From Hamadaea sp013361475 (GTDB lineage Bacteria; Actinomycetota; Actinomycetes; Mycobacteriales; Micromonosporaceae): 64,000 nucleotides of DNA. The notes under the pieces were generated by a model, which ran no database searches, had not been told where the DNA came from, and was given only the letters and a program-made list of their open reading frames with translations. The stretch lies in assembly GCF_040654195.1 (NCBI RefSeq), contig NZ_JBFAHM010000007.1:1-64000 (forward strand). The letters are read 5' to 3'. Both the position numbers and the translations under genes were made by a program. This document shows, one piece after another, positions 16,420-24,524 of this stretch (its first letter is position 1; each line of letters begins with the position of its first letter).

Positions 16420-17682
16420 ATGGTGAAGACGGGCATACGACGGCGTCGCGAGGTGGCAATGGACGAAGAGCTCTCCGCCGCCTCGGCGGTCGCGCCGGCG
16501 CAGCCGCGCCGGCTGTTCGGCCGGCTCAGCGGCATGGATTGGCTCGCGATCGCGCTGCTCGTCGCGGGCGGCCTGGCGACCGCGACCGGGCTCCTGCCGA
16601 CGCACGACGCGAGCGAGACGCTGACGCGCATCCTGCCGATCCTGATCTTCCTGTTCTCCGTGGTCATCCTGGCCGAGCTGACCGCCGAGGCCGAGGTCTT
16701 CGACGTCATCGCCGCGCGCGTGACCATCGCCGCCCGGGGCAGCAACGTCGCCCTGTTCTGGCTGTGCCTGGCCTTCGCCGCGCTGACCACGATGTTCCTC
16801 AACCTCGACACGACCGCCGTCCTGCTCACGCCGGTCATGCTCGCGACCGCCGTCCGTGCCGGGGTCGCTCCGCTGCCGCTCGCGATGACGACGGTGTGGC
16901 TGGCCAACACGGCGAGCCTGTTGCTACCGGTCTCCAACCTCACCAACCTCCTCGCCGCCGATCGCGTACAGCTCAGCCCGGTCGCCTTCGCCGAGCGGAT
17001 GGTGCTGCCCCAGATCGCCGCGATCGTCGTGGTCGCGGGCTGTCTCTGGATCTTCTATTGGCGGCGCAACCCGCAGCGGTACACCCCGCCGGCGCCGCAC
17101 CGGGCGGCCAACCGTCCATTGTTCTGGGTCGCCTCCGTCTGCTGCGCCGTCTTCATCACCGGCCTGCTCCTGGACGTGCCCCTGGAGTACATGACTCCGG
17201 TCTGCACAGCTGTCCTGGTCGCCGCGTTCGCGAAGTGGGGACGGCGGCACCTGAGCTGGCGGCTGATCCCCTGGCGGCTCGTCGTCTTCGTGACCGGCCT
17301 GTTCCTGGTCGTCGAGACGGTCGGCCAGCACGGTCTCGACTCGATGATGACCTCGCTCATCGGCACCGACCCCGGCGCGGAGGGCGCCTGGCGTGCGGCG
17401 GTGGCCGGCGGCGGATTCGCCAATCTGCTCAACAACCTGCCCAGCTACGTCGCGGGCGAGGCGGTCATCCCGGAAGCCAACCACACGCAGCTGCTCGGGC
17501 TGCTCATCGGCACCAACGTCGGCCCGCTGATCACGCCGTGGGCGTCGCTCGCCACGCTGATCTGGGCGGAGCACTGCCGCAACCGGGGTGTCGCGATCGA
17601 CTGGCGTAAATTCGTCCTGACCGGAGCCGCCACGGCCGCCGCCGTGCTGGCGGCGAGCGTGGCGGTCCTGATCGTCACCTGA
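16420..17682 (+). CDS. ArsB/SLC13-type membrane permease
   Basis: About 420 aa from an ATG at 16420 with GAGG upstream; an ATG at 16459 is also possible. Ten to twelve hydrophobic segments. NLDTTAVLLTPVML and NNLPSYVAGEAV, plus GTNVGPLITPWASLATLIW near the end, are typical of the ion transporter superfamily that includes ArsB and NhaD/SLC13 carriers. There is no ArsR, ArsC or ArsA nearby, so arsenite export is not supported by context; an anion or Na+/H+ function is equally possible. Divergent from the WD40-KAP gene over a gap of about 160 bp. Confidence 0.8.
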   Translation: MVKTGIRRRREVAMDEELSAASAVAPAQPRRLFGRLSGMDWLAIALLVAGGLATATGLLPTHDASETLTRILPILIFLFSVVILAELTAEAEVFDVIAARVTIAARGSNVALFWLCLAFAALTTMFLNLDTTAVLLTPVMLATAVRAGVAPLPLAMTTVWLANTASLLLPVSNLTNLLAADRVQLSPVAFAERMVLPQIAAIVVVAGCLWIFYWRRNPQRYTPPAPHRAANRPLFWVASVCCAVFITGLLLDVPLEYMTPVCTAVLVAAFAKWGRRHLSWRLIPWRLVVFVTGLFLVVETVGQHGLDSMMTSLIGTDPGAEGAWRAAVAGGGFANLLNNLPSYVAGEAVIPEANHTQLLGLLIGTNVGPLITPWASLATLIWAEHCRNRGVAIDWRKFVLTGAATAAAVLAASVAVLIVT

Positions 17683-17701
17683 CGATCTCGCTCTCACCGT
17701 G

Positions 17702-17768
17702 AGCGCTGGATCAGGGTTCCCGGTCGAATCTTGGGTCAAGATTCGACGCGGAACCCTGATCCAGCGCT
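17702..17768. repeat. Family A palindrome, copy A3
   Basis: AGCGCTGGATCAGGG (left) and CCCTGATCCAGCGCT (right) with inner GTCGAATCTTG/CAAGATTCGAC and a loop of a few bases. It sits exactly between the converging permease and beta-lactamase-like genes, the expected place for a bidirectional terminator. Confidence 0.85.
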
Positions 17769-17795
17769 GAGAAACCGCCACTGACAGCGAGGGGG

Positions 17796-18815
17796 CTAGC
17801 CGCCGTTGGAGGGGCGGTAGGTCCGAGCGGTGAGCGTGGTGAGCTCGGCCGGCCCGGACAGCCGGGCGAGGATGCTCAGGAACGCCCGGCCCATGGCCGC
17901 CCGCGCCTGCACCGCCGGGTGCGTCGCGCCGAAGTCCTCCGGGTGCGCCTGACCTCGGGCGAAGAAGGCGTACGTGAGCAGGGGCGCGCCCGCGGTGTCG
18001 AAGATGATCCCGGCCTCGTTGCGGCCGTCGTCGAACCAGCCCGCCTTGGTCGCGATGCGAGCCCGCTCGTCCGAGGACATCTCACGGCGTACGCCGTCGG
18101 TGAAGGCGATCGGCGACCGGAGCACACCCAACAGGTACGCCGTGGACGCCGGGCTGAGCAGGTCGCCCCGGACCAGCGCCCGGAGCAGGTTGTGCATCTC
18201 GGTGGGCGTGGTGGTGCCGAGGAAGAACCGGTTCGGGTTGGCGACCGGCTCCACCTGCGTACGCGGGAAGCCCTTGGCGACGAGGATCTGGTTGATCTCC
18301 AACGCCGGGGCGACCAGCCCGCAGAGGCGTACCGCCGTGTCGTCGGAGACCGTGAGCAGCGCGGCGAGCGCGTGACCCAGGGTGACCGAGCTGGGGTACG
18401 CCCCGTCGAGGCTGAAGATGCCGTCGCCGCCGGGGATGACGATCGCGGAGGTAACCTCGATGCGCTGGTCGAGCGAGAGCAGCCCGCGGTCGACCTTGTC
18501 GAGCACCGCGATCGCGACCGGGATCTTGTTCACGCTGTACGCCTCGACGGTGTCGTCGACGCCCTCGTCTACAGCGGAGATCGGCCCGGCCGCGGCTTCG
18601 ACGCTGACCTTGGCGTTCCAGGTGCCCCCGGCCTTCTTCGTGGCGGCCTTGTAGACCAGGCTGATCGCGGCGGCGGCCTGCTCCGGGGTGGCTTGGGCGG
18701 ACACGGACAGGCTGGCCTCCTCGGCGGCGGCGGAGTCGGCGGTGCCGAACACGGCGGTCGCAGCTGCGACGCTACCGAATCCGAGCGCGGCCCGGCGGCT
18801 CATGGCAGTGGTCAT
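17796..18815 (-). CDS. Tat-exported class A beta-lactamase-like serine hydrolase
   Basis: 339 aa. MTTAMSRRAALGFGSVAAA is a twin-arginine signal. The penicillin-interactive motifs are present but altered: SVNK at 94-97 (SxxK intact), SDD at 157-159 (usual SDN) and KAG at 257-259 (usual KTG). This resembles class A-like serine hydrolases rather than proven beta-lactamases, and penicillinase activity should not be assumed. The ATG overlaps the stop of a 25-codon leader ORF by 4 bp. It acts outside the membrane. Confidence 0.83.
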   Translation of the reverse strand: MTTAMSRRAALGFGSVAAATAVFGTADSAAAEEASLSVSAQATPEQAAAAISLVYKAATKKAGGTWNAKVSVEAAAGPISAVDEGVDDTVEAYSVNKIPVAIAVLDKVDRGLLSLDQRIEVTSAIVIPGGDGIFSLDGAYPSSVTLGHALAALLTVSDDTAVRLCGLVAPALEINQILVAKGFPRTQVEPVANPNRFFLGTTTPTEMHNLLRALVRGDLLSPASTAYLLGVLRSPIAFTDGVRREMSSDERARIATKAGWFDDGRNEAGIIFDTAGAPLLTYAFFARGQAHPEDFGATHPAVQARAAMGRAFLSILARLSGPAELTTLTARTYRPSNGG

Positions 18816-18889
18816 GCGATCACCGTCCTGCGGCCGGCGCTCGCATGACTGGGGCTGTGCTGTTGGATGATCGACCTGCGGTCGCTCAT
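18812..18889 (-). CDS. 25-codon leader ORF coupled to the beta-lactamase-like gene
   Basis: The ATG at 18889 is preceded by an excellent ribosome binding site, AAGGAGGGG, about 5 bases away. It reads MSDRRSIIQQHSPSHASAG and ends in RRTVIA, with its TGA overlapping the next ATG as ATGA. The downstream gene has no good binding site of its own, so translation is probably coupled. It could be a regulatory leader peptide or only a ribosome loader. Confidence 0.55.
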   Translation of the reverse strand: MSDRRSIIQQHSPSHASAGRRTVIA

Positions 18890-18984
18890 GCAGTTCCCCT
18901 CCTTGTAGAGATCATCTGTGCGGGAGACGTCAGCGAAGCGGAATTACGTTGCATGTCGGCCGGGTTTTCCGGTTTGCTGCGATC

Positions 18985-20040
18985 ATGAAGGGCATCGACC
19001 TCTCCCGGGCGTTCGCCGCCGACGTCGTCGAGCCGCTGCTCGCGCGGCATTTCCCCGAGCTGCGCCATGCCACCGCCCGGCTGGGTTCCGGCTCGGACAT
19101 GCTCGGGCTCGACGACGAGATCAGCCGCGATCACGATTGGGGGTGCCGGCTGACCCTCCTCCTGCCCGACGCCGACCACGCTCGCGTGGAGTCCGTGCAC
19201 ACGGTGCTCGAAGCGGAGCTGCCGGCCGAGTACGCGGGCCATCCCGTGCGCTTCCCCGTGACGTGGAACCGCACCGAATCGCACCAGGTCGAGGTGGCGA
19301 CGGTGACCGATTTCGCGGCCAGCCGCCTCGGTACGCGACCCTCCTCCGGCCGCGAACTGACGACGAAGGGCTGGCTGACCGTCACCGGCCAGGGCGTCCT
19401 GGAGGTCACCGCGGGCGCCGTCTTCGCCGACACCACCGGCGAACTGGGTCCGCTCCGCGAGTCGCTGCGCTGGTACCCGGCCGAGGTGGACCGGTTCGTG
19501 CTGGCCACCGCCTGGATCCGGATCGGCATGCGGATGTCGTTCATCGGGCGTACCGCTGAGCGAGGTCAGGAACTCCAGTCGCGGATCATCTCGGCGGCTC
19601 TGGCCGGGGACCTGATGGAGCTGTCCTATCTCGTCCACCGGCGCTGGGCGCCGTACGCCAAATGGCGTGAAGCGTTGCTCCCGGCGAAGGAAGCCCTGAC
19701 CGAGCCGCTGTCCCGGCTCCTGAGCGCGGCGGACTGGCGCGACCGGGAGCAGGCCGTCCTCGACGCGGCCGAGCTGCTCCTGAAGGTGCAACGGGAGAAC
19801 GGGCGCCCCGGACCGGAGACGGCGACGGCCCGGTTCTTCGACCGTCCCTTCCGGACGATCGCCGACGAGGTGCCGTTCTCGTTGCTGGCGGAGGTCACCG
19901 ACCCTGGACTGAAGGCGATCCCGTACGGCGTGGGCGCGGTCGGTCAGTGGGTCGACTCCGACCCCCTGTTGAGCAATCCGGACAACCGCGCGAAGCTCGC
20001 GGGGATCTACGACAACCTGACGGACGGACTAACCAGTTAA
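18985..20040 (+). CDS. DUF4037 nucleotidyltransferase-like protein
   Basis: 351 aa from the ATG at 18985 (MKGIDLSRAFAADVVEPLL); an in-frame ATG at 18949 adds an atypical N-terminus. LGSGSDMLGLDDEISRDHDWG has the GS...DxD pattern of nucleotidyltransferases, and the long helical C-terminal part fits DUF4037. The substrate is unknown. Divergent from the beta-lactamase-like gene; the next gene follows 42 bp downstream. Confidence 0.8.
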   Translation: MKGIDLSRAFAADVVEPLLARHFPELRHATARLGSGSDMLGLDDEISRDHDWGCRLTLLLPDADHARVESVHTVLEAELPAEYAGHPVRFPVTWNRTESHQVEVATVTDFAASRLGTRPSSGRELTTKGWLTVTGQGVLEVTAGAVFADTTGELGPLRESLRWYPAEVDRFVLATAWIRIGMRMSFIGRTAERGQELQSRIISAALAGDLMELSYLVHRRWAPYAKWREALLPAKEALTEPLSRLLSAADWRDREQAVLDAAELLLKVQRENGRPGPETATARFFDRPFRTIADEVPFSLLAEVTDPGLKAIPYGVGAVGQWVDSDPLLSNPDNRAKLAGIYDNLTDGLTS

Positions 20041-20058
20041 GTGGAGGTACCTGGTTAG
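20029..20058. promoter_or_regulatory. Inverted repeat CTAACCAG/CTGGTTAG
   Basis: Perfect 8-bp arms with a 14-base spacer span the DUF4037 stop codon and lie 25 bp before the GTG of the secreted protein. Candidate operator, or a small hairpin. Confidence 0.35.
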
Positions 20059-20082
20059 TTCGATCGTGAGGAGACACCCCTC

Positions 20083-20616
20083 GTGCGTCTAATCCGAGCA
20101 TTCGCCATCACCGCCCTGACCACTGCCCTCGGCGTCACCGCCGTCGTCATCCCCGCCACCGCGGCCGGGCAGCCGGAGAGCCCCTACGGCGACTCCGGCT
20201 GGTTCCCGACGCCCAGCGAACCCGCCGAGATTCCCGGCGGCGCGCTGTGCGCCTTCCCCGTCCGCCTGGAAGAACCGATCGACGGCGTCCGCGGCCGGGT
20301 CGTCGCCACCGAGCCGGAACTCCAGGAGGAGTACGTCGGCCCGCTGACCGTCAAGGTGACCAATCTGGATACCGGCACGTCGGCCACCGTCAACGCGAGC
20401 GGCCACGCTCACGTCGTCACGTACCACGCCGACGGCAGCCAGACCTGGGACTGGTCCGGCCCGATCGTCCTCGGTTTCCGCGGCGACCGCGTCAACAACC
20501 ACGCCGCCGGGCTCTACCTGATGACCGGCCGCTACACCGCCGAACTCGCCGCCACGGGCCGGACCATCACGTCCGCTCAGGGCACCGAGAAGGACATCTG
20601 CGCGATGATCGCGTGA
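20083..20616 (+). CDS. Secreted protein of unknown function
   Basis: 177 aa from a GTG; GAGGAG lies 10 bp upstream. A Sec signal (RLIRAFAITALTTALGVTAVVIPATAAG) is followed by a mature region of about 150 residues with two Cys (in GALCAF and DICAM) that could form a disulfide. The alternating hydrophobic pattern (LTVKVTNLDTGTSATVNASG) suggests a beta-sandwich. No family recognised. Confidence 0.7.
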   Translation: MRLIRAFAITALTTALGVTAVVIPATAAGQPESPYGDSGWFPTPSEPAEIPGGALCAFPVRLEEPIDGVRGRVVATEPELQEEYVGPLTVKVTNLDTGTSATVNASGHAHVVTYHADGSQTWDWSGPIVLGFRGDRVNNHAAGLYLMTGRYTAELAATGRTITSAQGTEKDICAMIA

Positions 20617-20622
20617 CCCCGG

Positions 20623-20655
20623 GCCGTGGGGCTCGTCGTGCGGCGGCCCCACGGC
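20623..20655. terminator. Bidirectional terminator hairpin
   Basis: GCCGTGGGGC (20623-20632) and GCCCCACGGC (20646-20655) form a perfect 10-bp GC-rich stem with a 13-base loop between the converging secreted-protein and tetR genes. Confidence 0.75.
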
Positions 20656-20686
20656 TCCTCCCATCGCGTACGCGAGCCGAACCGTG

Positions 20687-21310
20687 TCACGACTCCCCGC
20701 CCAGCCCGGTGGCGAGCAGGTCGAAGGCGCGTACGCCGACATCGGTGGTCTCCGCGGCGATCCGCCCGGGCGCGACACCGGCCGCGACGGCTCTGCGGAC
20801 GTGATCGATGAGAGCCCGGTGTACGCCCATCAAAGCGTTGGCGACCACGTACGCCGTGACCGCGTCGCCGCCCGGCTCCGCCGCGAGGACGCCGCTCAGC
20901 TCCACGGTCGCCTCCGCCATGACCCGCTGCTCCCGCGTACGCAAAGCGGCGCTGCCGGAGATGACGCGGTTGAGGGTACGCAGCCGCTCCCAGGCCTCCG
21001 GATCGGTGGCGACCTGGGCCAGCAGGCCACCGGTCTGCAGGAGGCGACCCCGGAACGCGGCCAACGCCGTTTCGCCCGGAGCACGATCACGCACGGCGGC
21101 CACGAGGCTGCTCTCGAAGCTCTCGAACCGGGAGTAGAAGAGGTCTTCCTTGGCCGGGAAGTAGTTGAAGACGGTCGCCTCGGCGACCTGCGCCTCGCGG
21201 GCCACCTCGGCGACGGTCACGCGATCGAACCCGCGCTCGGCGAACAACCGGCCCGCGACCTCGGCGAGGTGCCGCCGGGTCTGCTCCTTCTTGACTTCAC
21301 GCAACCCCAT
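20687..21310 (-). CDS. TetR family transcriptional regulator
   Basis: 207 aa. The N-terminal helix-turn-helix (residues about 10-56) includes TVAEVAREAQVAEATVFNYF followed by KEDLF, the classic TetR pattern. The C-terminal ligand domain is not specific enough to name an effector. It is divergent from an NTF2-like protein gene over 58 bp that contains a strong palindrome, so it probably represses both itself and that gene. Confidence 0.9.
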   Translation of the reverse strand: MGLREVKKEQTRRHLAEVAGRLFAERGFDRVTVAEVAREAQVAEATVFNYFPAKEDLFYSRFESFESSLVAAVRDRAPGETALAAFRGRLLQTGGLLAQVATDPEAWERLRTLNRVISGSAALRTREQRVMAEATVELSGVLAAEPGGDAVTAYVVANALMGVHRALIDHVRRAVAAGVAPGRIAAETTDVGVRAFDLLATGLGGES

Positions 21311-21331
21311 GGCGCTAATCTTAGGTCGGCT

Positions 21332-21358
21332 CTAAAATTGGGGCAACACCAAGTTTAG
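21332..21358. promoter_or_regulatory. Putative operator of the TetR/NTF2-like divergent pair
   Basis: CTAAAATTGG and CCAAGTTTAG are 10-bp arms with one mismatch and a 7-base spacer, 11 bp from the NTF2-like ATG and 22 bp from the TetR ATG. The stretch is AT-rich within GC-rich surroundings and probably overlaps both promoters. Confidence 0.6.
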
Positions 21359-21368
21359 GGAGAGGATC

Positions 21369-21770
21369 ATGACCGTACTCGATCTCGTCCAGCGCTGGAC
21401 CGCCGCCGAGCAGGGGAACGACGCTGACGCTCTCGACCAGGTGCTGGCGGACGAATTCGTCGGCGTCGGGCCGTTCGGCTTCGTGCTGAACCGGTCACAA
21501 TGGCTCGCCCGGTTCGGCCAGGGGCTCGAGAACCAGGCCGTCGCGGTCGAGGACGCCCAGGTGCACGGCCACGGCGGCGCGGCCGTGGTGATCGGCGTAC
21601 TCGACCAGCACACGACCCACCAGGGCAAGGACAGCTCCGGCCGCTACCGGGTCACCATCGTGGCCGTGGGGGACGGCGACGACCAGCGGGTGGCCGCCGT
21701 GCACATCGGCCCGCTGCACGACCCCCGCTCGGGTCCGCCGGACGTGAGCAAGCTCCGGCCGGCCGCCTGA
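21369..21770 (+). CDS. NTF2-like (DUF4440/SnoaL-type) protein
   Basis: 133 aa. MTVLDLVQRWTAAEQGNDADALDQVLADEFVGVGP is typical of the NTF2-like cone fold with a helical start and a DEF box; the remainder forms beta strands (YRVTIVAVGDGDDQRVAAVHIG). Such proteins may be enzymes or small-ligand binders; no catalytic set is evident. The ATG follows GGGAGAGG. It is the presumed target of the divergent TetR regulator. Confidence 0.78.
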   Translation: MTVLDLVQRWTAAEQGNDADALDQVLADEFVGVGPFGFVLNRSQWLARFGQGLENQAVAVEDAQVHGHGGAAVVIGVLDQHTTHQGKDSSGRYRVTIVAVGDGDDQRVAAVHIGPLHDPRSGPPDVSKLRPAA

Positions 21771-21779
21771 TCGCTGCGC

Positions 21780-21809
21780 GGGGGCCGGGCCGATCTGGGA
21801 CCGGCCCCC
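21780..21809. terminator. Terminator hairpin
   Basis: GGGGGCCGG (21780-21788) and CCGGCCCCC (21801-21809) form a perfect 9-bp stem 10 bp after the NTF2-like stop. Confidence 0.7.
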
Positions 21810-21894
21810 CGTTGATCAGCCCCAGTGGACTCCATTGCCTAGGCTGAGGTGGAGATCCCAAGGGGGAACTGTCCCGCTGCCCAAGGAGAGCGCC

Positions 21895-22491
21895 ATGGAA
21901 TGGCTGATCGGCATCGTCTGTCTGGTTCTGATCGTGCTGGTCGTCGGCGGGTGGGGCGTGTCCGTCTACAACGGGCTCGTTCGCGCGCGCAACGCGTACA
22001 AAAACGCCTTCGCTCAGATCGACGTGCAACTCACCCGGCGGCATGACCTGATCCCCAACCTGGTGGAGACGGCGAAGGGCTACATCAAGCACGAGCGGGA
22101 GACGCTCGAAGCCGTCACCGCGGCGCGGACCCGGGCGGTCGCGGCGCAGTCCGCCGCCACCGGCAAGCCGGGCGACCCGGCCGCGATGCAGGAGCTGGGC
22201 GGGGCCGAGGGCATGCTGACCCAGGCGCTGGGCCGGTTGTTCGCCGTCGCCGAGGCCTACCCCGACCTGAAGGCCAACCAGAACATGATGCAGCTCTCCG
22301 AGGAGCTGACCAGCACCGAGAACCGGGTGGCGTTCGCCCGCCAGGCCTACAACGACTCCGTGATGGCCTACAACAACAAGCGTGAGGTCTTCCCGGCGAA
22401 CATGATCGCTGGGATGGGCGGCTTCGGCCAGGCCGCGCTGCTGGAGATCGAGGACCCGCAGCAGCGTCAGGCGCCCAAGGTGCAGTTCTGA
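21895..22491 (+). CDS. LemA family membrane protein
   Basis: 198 aa from the ATG at 21895, behind AAGGAG. One N-terminal membrane helix (IGIVCLVLIVLVVGGWGVSV) is followed by a long helical domain with the LemA signatures NAFAQIDVQLTRRHDLIPNL, EVTAAR-like EAVTAART and FARQAYNDSVMAYNNKR. Role unknown; LemA genes commonly pair with M48 peptidases or TPM-domain proteins. The M48 gene starts 20 bp downstream, so the two form an operon. Confidence 0.92.
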   Translation: MEWLIGIVCLVLIVLVVGGWGVSVYNGLVRARNAYKNAFAQIDVQLTRRHDLIPNLVETAKGYIKHERETLEAVTAARTRAVAAQSAATGKPGDPAAMQELGGAEGMLTQALGRLFAVAEAYPDLKANQNMMQLSEELTSTENRVAFARQAYNDSVMAYNNKREVFPANMIAGMGGFGQAALLEIEDPQQRQAPKVQF

Positions 22492-22510
22492 GCCCGGGCG
22501 GACCCCTCGG

Positions 22511-24430
22511 ATGGACTTCTTCGGCCGCCAGCAACAGGTCCGCCGCATGTCGGCGCGCCTGGTGGTGCTCTTCGTCGTAGCCGTGATCGGCATCATCGTC
22601 ACCGTCTCGCTGGCGGTGATCACGGCGTTCGGCGCCTGGGACTCCGATCCCACGACGATCGTCGGGCTGGCGGTCGCCGCCGCCTTCGTGACCGGCCTGT
22701 CCATCGGGCTGGCCAGCCTGTTCCGGACGGTCAGCCTGCGGGGCGGCGGCGGCAAGGTCGCCATCGAACTGGGCGGCGTCCTCGTGCCGCAGGACACGAC
22801 AAACCCCCAGCTCCGGCGGCTGCGCAACGTGGTCGAGGAGATCGCCATCGCGTCCGGCGTACCGGTGCCGGAGGTGTATGTGCTGCCCCAGGAGCAGGGC
22901 ATCAACGCCTTCGCCGCGGGCTGGTCGCCGACGGACGCGGCGGTCGCCGTCACTCAGGGCTCCCTCGACCGGCTCAACCGCGACGAGTTGCAGGGCGTGA
23001 TCGCGCACGAGTTCAGCCACGTCCTCAACGGCGACATGCGGCTCAACATCCGGTTGATCGGGCTGCTGTTCGGCATCCTCTTCCTCACCGTCATCGGCCG
23101 GGAGCTGCTGCGGTGGGGCTTCTTCGCGGGCGGCGGCGGCAACCGCTCCAAAGACGGCGAGAAGTCCGGCGGCAACCCGTTGCCGCTGATCGGAATCGCC
23201 ATGGTCGGCGCCGGGCTCATCGGCGTCTTCGCCGGTCGGCTCATCCAGGCCTCGGTGTCGCGGCAGCGCGAGTACCTGGCCGACGCCTCGGCTGTGCAGT
23301 TCACCCGGCAGACCTCCGGTATCGCGGGAGCACTGAAGAAGATCGGCGGGCTGCCGACCGGGTCGCAGATCCGCAACCCGCGCGAGGAGGAGGTCGGCCA
23401 CATGCTGTTCGGCTCCGGCCGCCGCCTCAGCTCGTTGTTCGCCACCCACCCGCCGCTGGCCGATCGCATCAAGGTGCTGGAGCCGGAGTTCGACCCCGCC
23501 GAGCTGGACCGGCTGGCCCAGCAGTGGTCGCAGCAGCCGCCGGACGGGCAGCAGGAGGACATCGCCCTCGGTTTCGCCCCGCCCCCGCCGGTCGCGCCCG
23601 CGGCCGCTCCGAAGGCCGCCGTCCAGCCGTCCGTCGTGGTCACTCAGGTCGCGGCGCCGACCAGCGAGTCCTACCAGCGGGCCGGGGCGCTGCTCGGTCA
23701 GATCCCCGAGGCGGTGCTCGTCCGCGCCCGCAACCCGCACACCGTCGGCCCGCTGGTCCTGGGCCTGCTCATGGCGGAGGACCCGTCGGCTCGAGACGCG
23801 CAGTACCGGACGCTGCTGGAAAAGCTCGGGCAACGGATGGCCGACGCCGCGCTGACGGAGGCGGGCGAGCTGGCCACCCTGGCTCCGGCTCACCGCCTGC
23901 CATTGGCCGAGATCGCCTTCCCCGCGCTGCGCTCGCTGGCCGCCGCCGATCAGCAGGCCTTGCTGGGCGCGGTCTTCGCGCTGATCCACGCCGACGGCCG
24001 GCTGACCGTCTTCGAGTACTGCCTGTCCCGGCTGCTGCTCGATCAGCTCCAGGAGTCGATGAAGCCGAAGTCCGGCTGGCGGGAGCCGTCGCGTACGCTC
24101 GCGACCTCGACCGACGCCGCGCTCATCCTGCTGGCGGTGCTCGCCCAGGCCGGCGCGGTCAGCGCCACCCGGGCCCAGAGCGCCTTCGACGCCGGAGTCG
24201 CCGTCCTGCTGCCCGGCAAGCAAGCCGAGTACGTCGCTCCCCCACGGGGCGTCGTCGAACTCGAATCGGTCTGGGCCGCGCTGGACGGGCTCGTCCCGGA
24301 CGACAAGTCGCGCCTGGTTCAGGCGATCGTCGCGGTCATCGCGTCCGACGGCACGGTCACCGTCGCCGAGGGCGAGCTACTGCGGACGGTGTGCTCCCTC
24401 TTGCACTGCCCGCTCCCCCCGCTCAGCTGA
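22511..24430 (+). CDS. M48 family (HtpX-like) membrane zinc metallopeptidase with TerB-like C-terminus
   Basis: 639 aa. Two N-terminal membrane segments (18-40 and about 50-75) precede the HEFSH zinc motif near residue 165 and the downstream REYLADASA box with the third ligand. Two further membrane segments surround the catalytic region. Typical HtpX ends near residue 300-350; here a Pro/Ala linker leads to about 250 extra residues with two acidic blocks (HADGRLTVFEY and SDGTVTVAEGE), a TerB-like pattern. Membrane protein quality control is the family role. Co-transcribed with lemA. Confidence 0.87.
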   Translation: MDFFGRQQQVRRMSARLVVLFVVAVIGIIVTVSLAVITAFGAWDSDPTTIVGLAVAAAFVTGLSIGLASLFRTVSLRGGGGKVAIELGGVLVPQDTTNPQLRRLRNVVEEIAIASGVPVPEVYVLPQEQGINAFAAGWSPTDAAVAVTQGSLDRLNRDELQGVIAHEFSHVLNGDMRLNIRLIGLLFGILFLTVIGRELLRWGFFAGGGGNRSKDGEKSGGNPLPLIGIAMVGAGLIGVFAGRLIQASVSRQREYLADASAVQFTRQTSGIAGALKKIGGLPTGSQIRNPREEEVGHMLFGSGRRLSSLFATHPPLADRIKVLEPEFDPAELDRLAQQWSQQPPDGQQEDIALGFAPPPPVAPAAAPKAAVQPSVVVTQVAAPTSESYQRAGALLGQIPEAVLVRARNPHTVGPLVLGLLMAEDPSARDAQYRTLLEKLGQRMADAALTEAGELATLAPAHRLPLAEIAFPALRSLAAADQQALLGAVFALIHADGRLTVFEYCLSRLLLDQLQESMKPKSGWREPSRTLATSTDAALILLAVLAQAGAVSATRAQSAFDAGVAVLLPGKQAEYVAPPRGVVELESVWAALDGLVPDDKSRLVQAIVAVIASDGTVTVAEGELLRTVCSLLHCPLPPLS

Positions 24431-24448
24431 CCCGCCACACCCCTTTTG

Positions 24449-24510
24449 GCGCTGGATCAGGGTTCCCGGTCGAATCTTTCCTCAAGATTCGACCGGGAAC
24501 CCTGATCCGC
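24449..24510. repeat. Family A palindrome, copy A4
   Basis: GGATCAGGGTTCCCGG and CCGGGAACCCTGATCC pair perfectly, as do TCGAATCTT/AAGATTCGA inside. It lies between the converging M48 and kinase-like genes. Comparing with A1 shows compensated T-A to C-G changes in the stem. Confidence 0.85.
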
Positions 24511-24524
24511 CGGAAGCCGCGGCA

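Noticed and set aside
16420..17682. Arsenic resistance determinant
   Set aside because: The permease is ArsB-like but no arsR, arsC, arsA or acr gene is nearby.
17702..17768. GTCGAATC in the family A repeats resembling a tRNA T-arm
   Set aside because: No acceptor stem, anticodon arm or D-arm can be folded around it; the palindrome explains the sequence.
17796..18815. Clinical-type beta-lactamase
   Set aside because: SDD and KAG replace the usual SDN and KTG, so resistance activity should not be claimed.
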